This document shows, one piece after another, positions 1 to 5,609 of a DNA stretch of 13,071 nucleotides; position 1 is the stretch's first letter, and each line of letters starts with the position of its first letter. Source of the DNA: UBA3907 sp033810155 (GTDB taxonomy: Bacteria > Bacillota > Sulfobacillia > Fermentithermobacillales > Fermentithermobacillaceae); assembly GCA_033810155.1 (NCBI GenBank), contig JAPXKJ010000031.1:1-13071 (forward strand). Direction: 5' to 3'. The position numbers were made by a program, and so were the translations under genes. The notes under the pieces are model-generated. The model was not told where the DNA came from and made no database searches. It was given only the letters and a program-made list of their open reading frames with translations.

Positions 1-95
1 TTTATGATTTTCTGCCCGTTCTTGCTACTCATTCTAGTCATAAAGCCATGAGTCTTCTGCCTCTTTCTACGCTTTGGTTGATATGTCCTCTTCAT
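1..95 (-). CDS. rpmH: 50S ribosomal protein L34, 5' part (runs off the window)
   Basis: Reading the - strand from the ATG at 95-93 gives 31 complete codons, starting MKRTYQPKRRKRQ and continuing with KTHGF, RM and a KNG motif. This is the highly basic N-terminal two thirds of L34, a roughly 44-residue protein of the large ribosomal subunit. The C-terminal RRR/KGRKRLS part would lie beyond base 1. A Shine-Dalgarno GGAGG (complement of 105-109) sits 9 nt before the ATG, and a consensus promoter lies upstream at 148-177. rpmH divergent from dnaA is a classic bacterial origin arrangement, and rnpA and yidC would be expected next, outside the window. The gene is easily missed because it is short, truncated, and opposite a spurious + strand frame at 48-236. 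Confidence 0.95.
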   Translation of the reverse strand, partial: MKRTYQPKRRKRQKTHGFMTRMSSKNGQKII

Positions 96-147
96 TACCC
101 TGTTCCTCCTAACCGTGCTGCTAAAAATAGCCTTTGCGATCTACCGA

Positions 148-177
148 ATTATATCTTAGCAATTAGAAAAGTGTCAA
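148..177 (-). promoter_or_regulatory. Sigma-70-type promoter for rpmH
   Basis: On the - strand a perfect -35 TTGACA (172-177) and a perfect -10 TATAAT (148-153) are separated by 18 bp. Transcription would start near base 141, giving a leader of about 45 nt before the rpmH ATG at 95. Both hexamers match the housekeeping sigma consensus exactly, as expected for a strongly expressed ribosomal gene. Confidence 0.85.
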
Positions 178-260
178 TAAACCCCGTTCTTACTGGTAGT
201 TCTCTAGCATCAACAGTATATTTCCTCCTAATCTAGACAGATTTCACCACAGTTTTGCCG

Positions 261-289
261 TTGCGACTTTGAATTTCCCTTGATATAGT
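261..289 (+). promoter_or_regulatory. Candidate dnaA promoter (extended -10 type)
   Basis: TTGCGA (261-266, 4 of 6 to TTGACA) lies 17 bp from TATAGT (284-289, 5 of 6 to TATAAT). The -10 is preceded by TGA, making an extended -10 TGn motif. Transcription would begin near 296 and leave a long leader of about 320 nt containing the DnaA boxes and a hairpin. A second candidate is TTGACA at 313-318 with TAAAAC at 335-340 (16-bp spacer), whose start site would fall inside the DnaA-box palindrome. The sequence does not decide which one is used. Confidence 0.4.
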
Positions 290-338
290 CCTATTGAAAT
301 GTCATTTCGCTTTTGACAATCGCTCTTACCGCTGTAAA

Positions 339-372
339 ACATATCCACACCTGTGGATATGTATGTGCATAA
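339..372. promoter_or_regulatory. DnaA-box cluster upstream of dnaA
   Basis: Two DnaA-box-like 9-mers face each other: ATATCCACA at 341-349 and its exact reverse complement at 352-360 (each one mismatch to TTATCCACA). They form a palindrome with 11-bp arms (339-349 and 352-362) around a CC centre. Three bases later TGTGCATAA at 364-372 is, on the - strand, TTATGCACA, a perfect match to TTATNCACA. Three sites within 34 bp next to the candidate dnaA promoters fit DnaA autoregulation, an auxiliary part of a bipartite origin, or both. Function is inferred. Confidence 0.7.
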
Positions 373-514
373 CTTGTGAGCTTGTTATACGAATGACATG
401 AGCACGAGTTTTGGACGCGAAAGGGTTATTCATACTAACAAGGCCGCAGTCTTCCTAGTTCGAGACATATTCGTTGATGCATAAGACCGATTATCGTGGG
501 CTTTTGTTACATAT

Positions 515-547
515 ACTCATCTCTACGCTATCGTAGACTAGATGAGT
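515..547 (+). promoter_or_regulatory. Bulged hairpin in the dnaA leader
   Basis: An 8-bp outer stem (515-522 with 540-547) encloses a 5-bp inner stem CTACG/CGTAG (523-527 with 532-536) around a CTAT loop. A 3-nt bulge ACT (537-539) lies on the 3' side. It is not followed by a T run, so it is not a standard terminator. It lies about 70 nt before the dnaA start, in the transcribed leader if either upstream promoter is used. It could be a protein-binding palindrome or an RNA structure; the role is unknown. Confidence 0.45.
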
Positions 548-619
548 TTGCAGTGTTTCAGTCACAAAAAAGGCTTAGAATAAAAGAAGAACCGAAAAAT
601 ATGGTAGGTGAGTTGTAGC

Positions 620-1990
620 ATGAGCAAAGATCTTGACGAGCTTTGGAATGACACACTTTCCAAAGCTTCTCTGAATTTCTCAAATCCAGGGTTCATCCAA
701 AGTTGGCTTAAAGATACGAAACCTACCGAACTAACCGAAGACATTCTTACGATTGCCGTCCCAAGCGAATTTGCGAAAAACTGGATTGAAACCCGATATA
801 GAGAAGAACTATATAAGGCATGGGAAGAAGTATACGGCGCAGCATTGGAGATCAGATTCACAGTTGCTCAGCCCGCTAGACTGGTTCCAGAAGCTCTGTT
901 CCCACAAGATGGCAGCGACCCCTTTTCGCAGAAGAAACGTCCTCGAGAGGACAGAACACTGCAGATCAGGCACCTCAACCCAAGATATGTGTTTGAAAAC
1001 TTCATCGTAGGAACCTCGAATAGGTTTGCACATGCTGCGTCATTAGCCGTAGCTGAAAGCCCTTCTAAGGCATACAATCCACTTTTCCTCTATGGAGGAG
1101 TAGGGCTTGGCAAGACACACTTAATGCAAGCTATCGCTCAGTATGTATTTATGCATCACAACAACCTAAAAATCTGTTACGTTTCCTCGGAGTCTTTTAC
1201 TAACGAACTTATTCTAGCAATCCAGGAAGGTAAAACGCCAGAGTTTAGAAACAGATATCGAAGTGCCGATGTACTCTTAGTAGACGACATTCAGTTTGTC
1301 GCTGGCAAAGACGCCACGCAGGAAGAATTCTTCCACACGTTCGACGCGCTTCACCAATCATCCAAGCAGATAGTGATCTCTTCAGATAGACCGCCGAAAG
1401 AAATCGCGACTTTGGAAGAAAGATTACGCACTCGATTCGAATGGGGGCTTATCTGTGACATCCAACCGCCTGACCTTGAAACACGTATAGCCATTCTCCG
1501 CAAAAAAGCTGAGATAGAAGGAAGAGAAGTTCCTCTTGAAGTGTGTGAATACATAGCAGAGAACATCACCACGAACATTAGAGAGTTAGAAGGGGCTCTA
1601 ATTCGCGTGTTGGCCTATACGTCCCTAAATGGCAAAGAGATCACTTTAGCTACGGCCGAAGAAGTTTTGCGAGACCTACTTCCAGAAAAAAAAGTCACTC
1701 CTGTGACTCTTAGAGGAATACAAGAAGCGGTAGCTGCTCACTACAAAATAGGGCTCAGTGATTTTTCAAGTAAGAAACGCACACGTAGCATCGCATTTCC
1801 AAGGCAGGTAGCGATGTATCTTTGCAGAAAACTCACAGACCTTTCTCTTCCTCAGATAGGTACAGCGTTTGGTGGTAGGGATCATACCACTGTAATACAT
1901 GCCTGTTCCAAAATCGAATCGGAAATTGGCTCCAACCCAGACCTTGCGCGTACAATAGAGGAATTAACCAAGACGATCAGAGAAGGTTAA
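620..1990 (+). CDS. dnaA: Chromosomal replication initiator protein DnaA
   Basis: DnaA is the AAA+ ATPase that binds DnaA boxes, melts oriC and recruits the helicase. The 456-residue protein has all four domains. Domain I is about 1-80, followed by a short linker of about 30 residues. The AAA+ core has Walker A GGVGLGKTH (159-167), Walker B VLLVDDIQF (218-226), sensor I IVISSDRPP (251-259), the Arg-finger box RLRTRFEWGL (268-277) and sensor II around NIRELEGALIRV (319-330). Domain IV carries the DnaA signature FGGRDHTTVIHACSKIE (417-433). I chose the ATG at 620 because AGGTGAG (606-612) sits about 8 nt upstream. An in-frame GTG at 608 would add four residues but has no ribosome-binding site. 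DnaA boxes flank the gene on both sides, so autoregulation is likely. Confidence 0.98.
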   Translation: MSKDLDELWNDTLSKASLNFSNPGFIQSWLKDTKPTELTEDILTIAVPSEFAKNWIETRYREELYKAWEEVYGAALEIRFTVAQPARLVPEALFPQDGSDPFSQKKRPREDRTLQIRHLNPRYVFENFIVGTSNRFAHAASLAVAESPSKAYNPLFLYGGVGLGKTHLMQAIAQYVFMHHNNLKICYVSSESFTNELILAIQEGKTPEFRNRYRSADVLLVDDIQFVAGKDATQEEFFHTFDALHQSSKQIVISSDRPPKEIATLEERLRTRFEWGLICDIQPPDLETRIAILRKKAEIEGREVPLEVCEYIAENITTNIRELEGALIRVLAYTSLNGKEITLATAEEVLRDLLPEKKVTPVTLRGIQEAVAAHYKIGLSDFSSKKRTRSIAFPRQVAMYLCRKLTDLSLPQIGTAFGGRDHTTVIHACSKIESEIGSNPDLARTIEELTKTIREG

Positions 1991-2157
1991 AACCGTTTCT
2001 GTGCAGAATTATGTGGATAGACATAGGATTACTTGTGGAGGAGTTGTGTACAAGATGACCACCGCCGGATCTTCTTCCTGTTATCCAGATCTCTTCACAA
2101 TCCGTACACATCTCCATCCACAGAGAAGATCCACAAGTTTCATAGGAGAGAGATACA

Positions 2158-2210
2158 TCTTCCACAAATTCACACCCTCTATTACTACTACTGTTTTTAA
2201 GATATACACA
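2158..2210 (+). other. Putative DNA unwinding element with DnaA-trios
   Basis: Two abutting DnaA-box-like 9-mers (2158-2166 and 2166-2174, each 7 of 9) are followed by a short C-rich spacer CCCT (2175-2178) and then CTA-TTA-CTA-CTA-CTG (2179-2193). On the complementary strand these triplets read 3'-GAT/AAT/GAT/GAT-5', the DnaA-trio pattern described in Bacillus subtilis. There, tandem boxes, a GC-rich gap and trios precede an AT-rich melting region. Here the trios run into TTTTTAAGATATA (2194-2206). The resemblance in order and spacing is seen in the sequence; unwinding at this site is inferred. Confidence 0.65.
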
Positions 2211-2235
2211 TCAATAATAGATAAGGAAGGTATTT

Positions 2236-2258
2236 TTCTTGTGCAAACTCCACAAGAA
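2236..2258. repeat. Inverted repeat ahead of dnaN
   Basis: A perfect 8-bp inverted repeat, TTCTTGTG (2236-2243) and CACAAGAA (2251-2258), encloses a 7-nt loop. It ends 17 nt before the dnaN Shine-Dalgarno (2276-2282). No T run follows it on the + strand, so it is unlikely to be a terminator. It may be an operator, an origin-binding site or a leader hairpin. Confidence 0.45.
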
Positions 2259-2289
2259 CAAGAATTGAAAACGATAGGGAGGCCTATAT

Positions 2290-3426
2290 ATGCATTTCAC
2301 CATACCTAAAGAAAAACTAGCATGGCTTCTTCAAACAGCGTCACGTCCCATACCGGCACGTAGTACCTTACCGTCTCTAAAGGGGTGCCTTATTGAAGCC
2401 CTTTCAGACCGAGTAATCTTCTCTGGTACAAACCTTGATTGGGGCGTAAAGGTTTCGTCAGAGGCAGACGTACTTTCTTCGGGATCGCTTGTGGTGCCAT
2501 CTAAGATTTTGGAGGACATCGTAAGGACTATTTCGTTGCCTGAAGTTACTCTTTCGCTAGATGAATCAGCGTGGGCTCTTACCGTGAAAGCAGGCAATTC
2601 GGAAATAGTCCTCAACGCAGTGCCGGCGGAAGATTTTCCAAAGTGGCCAGAACCTCCTGGCAAGGAAAGCATATCTCTGGAAGATAAGATTTTCAAAGAA
2701 CTCGTAAGAGTCGGTTCAACCTGTGCAGTTACTAATCCGGCAAGACCCCTTTGGGGTGCGTGCCTGATAGATCTGCTGGGAGATAGAATTGTCCTCGTAA
2801 GTACGGACCAATTTGCCCTCTCTCAGGCCCAGGTACGAGCCAATGTTCCGAAGGCACGCGCTATTGTTCCCGCAAACGTGCTTCAAGATATTTCAAGGCT
2901 CAAAGACGTAGATGATGGCGATGAAATCTCATTCGAGCTTGCAGGAGGTTATCTCTACCTTTCAGGAAAGAACTTTTCTAGCTTTAGCAGATTGATTGAG
3001 GGACAGTACTATGCATATGACCAAGTTATTCCAAAATCATGTACCTCTAGCGCTAAGGTTGCAACCAGCGAGATAGCTGGTGCGACTTCTAGGGCTGCGA
3101 TCGTCGCTAGTGAAGAGGATAGAGCGATGAGGATTATTCTCGACAAAACTAATCAGACGATGACAGTGAAGGCAGCCTCACCTGAGAAAGGAAAAATGGA
3201 AGAAGTGCTACCAGCTTCGGTGACTGGGGAAGACGTAGAGATTTGGGTGCAGCACAAGTATGTCATGCAAGCGCTAAGCAGGATCAGTGACGAAGAAGTG
3301 TCTCTTGGAATGACTGGGCAAGTTAGCCCAATGGTTATTGAGCCGGTGAGGAAGGAAACACCTTCCCAAGACTCGGTTCTATCTACGTTTGTGGTTATGC
3401 CTATGAGTCCTAAAGGAGCCTTTTAG
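2290..3426 (+). CDS. dnaN: DNA polymerase III sliding clamp, beta subunit
   Basis: DnaN forms the dimeric ring that tethers DNA polymerase III to the template and docks repair and replication partners. The 378-residue length and the sequence fit the three-domain clamp (roughly 1-125, 126-250 and 251-378). The N-terminus MHFTIPKEKL and the block RPIPARSTLPSLKGCLIEA are typical of domain I, and VVMPM at 368-372 is the conserved C-terminal strand that helps form the partner-binding cleft. The chain then continues with SPKGAF, a few residues more than the usual ending just after MPM. The ATG at 2290 has AGGGAGG (2276-2282) 7 nt upstream. The stop is 3 bp before recF, whose ribosome-binding site lies in the last dnaN codons. 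Confidence 0.97.
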   Translation: MHFTIPKEKLAWLLQTASRPIPARSTLPSLKGCLIEALSDRVIFSGTNLDWGVKVSSEADVLSSGSLVVPSKILEDIVRTISLPEVTLSLDESAWALTVKAGNSEIVLNAVPAEDFPKWPEPPGKESISLEDKIFKELVRVGSTCAVTNPARPLWGACLIDLLGDRIVLVSTDQFALSQAQVRANVPKARAIVPANVLQDISRLKDVDDGDEISFELAGGYLYLSGKNFSSFSRLIEGQYYAYDQVIPKSCTSSAKVATSEIAGATSRAAIVASEEDRAMRIILDKTNQTMTVKAASPEKGKMEEVLPASVTGEDVEIWVQHKYVMQALSRISDEEVSLGMTGQVSPMVIEPVRKETPSQDSVLSTFVVMPMSPKGAF

Positions 3427-3429
3427 ATA

Positions 3430-4536
3430 GTGCGGTTTTCTTTTGTATATTTGAACAACTTCCGCAACTATCGGAAATTGGAACTTGAGATACCCGAGGG
3501 TGCGTCACTTTTTATAGGGAAAAACGCCCAGGGCAAGACCAACTTGCTTGAGGCTTTTTATTACCTTTCTTCGCTCAGTTCACCAAGATCTGAGAAAGAA
3601 TCAGATCTAGCATATTGGGGAGAAACGGCTTTTTCCCTAGGTGCGAGACTAGAAGAGGCTGGCGCTACTAACACGATCGAAGTAGAAACGCGGGTTATTC
3701 CGTCGGTTCGCCGAAACATCCGCATAAATGACCGAGCTGCGAAGAGACAGGAGCTTTTGTCGGTATGTCCATGTGTGTACTTTTCACCTGACGATCTTTA
3801 CATAGCAAAAGGCAGTTCGAGTGTGAGACGTTCCTTTATGGATTCCCTTCTCTCAAGACAAGACCCTGTTTATTCACAGCAGTTGTCACGGTATAATAGC
3901 ACGGTCTCGCGGCGCAATATGGTTCTAAAGAGAGCCAATCAAGATCCTTCGTGGGCGAAGAGTATCGATAGTATAGATGAGATTTTGCTAAATATCGGGT
4001 CCGAGATCATTGAGAAGCGTTCGCTATTGGCCGAGAAGTTGGATGCACTAGTTAAGGAAAGCTACAGACTTATGTCTATGGATGGTTGTGAGATACAATA
4101 TATTTCTACCATAGGTGATGTCCCAGATGGTAGAACTGGTATTCGTCAGCAGTTTTCAACCAAATTGAAAAACGTTTCCAAAGAAGAGCGTGCTCGGGGT
4201 GTAACTTTGATAGGCCCTCATAGAGACGAGTTGCTTCTAACGTTCCACGGCAAGACTTTCCGCTACTTCGGTTCTCAGGGTCAGCAAAGAAGCGTTGTGC
4301 TTGGGCTCAAAATGGCAGAGGCGCATATTCTAGAGGAGACTTTTAACACCAAACCTGTTCTCTTGTTGGACGATGTGCTTTCCGAACTCGATTCTGAGAG
4401 AAGGACAAAAGTCGTCTCTTTCTGTGACATGGGGTATCAGATACTAATGACTTCGACTGAGGCTGCCGGAGTAGACGAGTCTCGATTTTCTCGGTTTGTA
4501 GTGGAAAACGGTACTTTGTATACCAAGGTACTATAA
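3430..4536 (+). CDS. recF: DNA replication and repair protein RecF
   Basis: RecF is an SMC/ABC-like ATPase that binds gapped DNA and, with RecO and RecR, loads RecA during gap repair and fork restart. The 368-residue protein has Walker A GKNAQGKT at 30-37, the ABC signature SQGQQR at about 282-287, and Walker B LLLDDVLSELD at about 311-321. The N-terminal block LNNFRNYRKLELEIPEG is a family hallmark. The start is a GTG at 3430 with AAGGAG (3413-3418) 11 nt upstream, inside the end of dnaN. With a 3-bp gap to dnaN, translation is probably coupled. The next gene begins 16 bp after the recF stop. Confidence 0.97.
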   Translation: MRFSFVYLNNFRNYRKLELEIPEGASLFIGKNAQGKTNLLEAFYYLSSLSSPRSEKESDLAYWGETAFSLGARLEEAGATNTIEVETRVIPSVRRNIRINDRAAKRQELLSVCPCVYFSPDDLYIAKGSSSVRRSFMDSLLSRQDPVYSQQLSRYNSTVSRRNMVLKRANQDPSWAKSIDSIDEILLNIGSEIIEKRSLLAEKLDALVKESYRLMSMDGCEIQYISTIGDVPDGRTGIRQQFSTKLKNVSKEERARGVTLIGPHRDELLLTFHGKTFRYFGSQGQQRSVVLGLKMAEAHILEETFNTKPVLLLDDVLSELDSERRTKVVSFCDMGYQILMTSTEAAGVDESRFSRFVVENGTLYTKVL

Positions 4537-4552
4537 AGATTGGAGCCATTAC

Positions 4553-5497
4553 ATGCGGGGACCTGAACCAGTTGATTCTGTAATAGAAAAAGTTCTGAGC
4601 AGCATGGATCTTCTGACCAAGACTAGAAGGTATCAGATATTCTATCACTGGCCGAAGATAATGGGCGATATCAGCGATCACGCTAAACCGCGGCGCATCG
4701 ATGGTGACGTCTTATATGTGGCGACGTCATCGTCTACATGGGCACAAGAACTAACTATGATGAAAAGGGATATCATTAAAAAAATAGAGAGGGCTTTAGG
4801 CGGAAAGTACATAAATGACATCTATTTCTCGGAGCACCTATGGGGCACGAAAGAGACTGAGAACAGCCTATTTGCTCAGAACGGGGCTTCGGAAAGAGAC
4901 TTCTATTATAAGGACTACAAGGCCTTCAAATCGAAGAACCTCTCTCAGGCGAAAAAAGAATTGGCGCAATTGCAGGCTTCAAAAGTCCTCCAAGATGATC
5001 CAAAATTGTCCTTGACTTTCCAGAAGTTTACTGTTACTATGAATATTAGGCAAGAGTATCTTTTGCAGCAGGGTTACAAGAAATGCCCTGTCTGCGGTTA
5101 TCTATATAATCCTAAAAAGGTGTGTCCCCACTGCAGAAATGCCCGGGAATACGAGAATCATCAGCGAATACTAGCTATCCTTAAGCACCATCCTGAGATA
5201 TCGGATGACGGTCTGTCCAAAGCTACAGGGATCGCCGATGAATTTCAATTTGAGAGAGCCCGCGGAGAATTCGACGCCAAGTTGCAAGATGTGGTGACAA
5301 ATGGGGTGTTCAAAGCAATATCCGGATCCTTGTCTAAAGAGGAAAAAGATCAACTCCGAGATTCGGTGCAAGACCTAGTCATGCTTCGTACTGGTAAGAC
5401 CGTGCAGAACTTGACCGAAGGAGAGATAAAAGAAGCCATAGGTAAGAGGCTTTTTCAGCTGATGAAAAGAGCCGGGGTGAATATTAATAATCATTAA
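4553..5497 (+). CDS. DUF721 (DciA-like) protein with zinc-ribbon extension
   Basis: Residues about 5-95 match the DUF721/DciA pattern: HWPKIMG (32-38), a segment ending in DGDVLYV (50-56), then WAQELTMMK (63-71) and a closing INDIYF. DciA proteins in other bacteria interact with the replicative helicase DnaB, and Mycobacterium has a DUF721 gene at this same recF-gyrB position. The protein is 314 residues, much longer than the bare domain. After a charged, Lys-rich linker (about 96-175) comes a zinc-ribbon-like CPVC-x9-CPHC (C178, C181, C191, C194), then a mostly helical acidic/basic region (200-314). I do not recognise a named family for the C-terminal part. GGAG (4542-4545) is 7 nt before the ATG. 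A helicase-loading role is inferred from domain and context. Confidence 0.85.
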   Translation: MRGPEPVDSVIEKVLSSMDLLTKTRRYQIFYHWPKIMGDISDHAKPRRIDGDVLYVATSSSTWAQELTMMKRDIIKKIERALGGKYINDIYFSEHLWGTKETENSLFAQNGASERDFYYKDYKAFKSKNLSQAKKELAQLQASKVLQDDPKLSLTFQKFTVTMNIRQEYLLQQGYKKCPVCGYLYNPKKVCPHCRNAREYENHQRILAILKHHPEISDDGLSKATGIADEFQFERARGEFDAKLQDVVTNGVFKAISGSLSKEEKDQLRDSVQDLVMLRTGKTVQNLTEGEIKEAIGKRLFQLMKRAGVNINNH

Positions 5498-5609
5498 ATG
5501 ATAACAATCCTGCAATTCCAAGCGATCATTTGATGTCAGCCTGCGTTTTCACGAACATGGATTTCCTAGCGTGAACTGTGCTAACATCTAGAAGTGAGGT
5601 GGTTTGACT

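Larger units (their letters stand above)
96..619. other. rpmH-dnaA divergent control region
   Basis: This 524-bp stretch has no convincing protein gene on either strand. It holds the rpmH promoter, a candidate dnaA promoter (261-289), a cluster of DnaA boxes (339-372) and a leader hairpin (515-547), all listed separately. A further weak DnaA-box-like 9-mer, TTATTCATA, lies at 426-434 with one mismatch to TTATNCACA. The last 60 bases before dnaA are rich in A. I see no intrinsic terminator, tRNA or riboswitch that I can recognise. Confidence 0.7.
1991..2289. other. Probable replication origin oriC (dnaA-dnaN spacer)
   Basis: The 299-bp spacer has no gene but many 9-mers close to the DnaA box TTATNCACA. 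With one mismatch: 2012-2020 (- strand), 2045-2053 (- strand), 2081-2089 and 2202-2210. With two mismatches: 2034-2042 (- strand), 2091-2099, 2114-2122, 2127-2135, 2158-2166 and 2166-2174. The boxes switch from the - strand in the first 60 bp to the + strand afterwards. The right end changes to an AT-rich stretch (2180-2235). Position between dnaA and dnaN, box density and the adjoining unwinding-type element together make this the best oriC candidate. None of the boxes here is a perfect match, unlike the one at 364-372. Confidence 0.85.

Noticed and set aside
190..230. - strand AGGAGG followed by a seven-codon frame ending MLENYQ
   Set aside because: It lies upstream of the rpmH promoter, so it is not in its leader, and such a short frame cannot be told from chance. 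The ribosome-binding-site match is noted only.
48..236. 62-codon + strand frame upstream of dnaA
   Set aside because: It is the antisense of rpmH and its promoter, with no ribosome-binding site or recognisable protein pattern.
455..470. GTTCGAGAC resembling a tRNA T-loop
   Set aside because: No acceptor, D-arm or anticodon stem can be folded around it.
2001..2309. 102-codon frame covering the dnaA-dnaN spacer
   Set aside because: It overlaps oriC-type DnaA boxes and the dnaN start, and its translation resembles no protein family. The spacer is better explained as an origin.
5490..5502. Small AT-rich palindrome ATCATT-A-AATGAT at the end of the DUF721 gene
   Set aside because: The stem is weak, has no GC, overlaps the stop codon and is not followed by a T run, so it is not a credible terminator.
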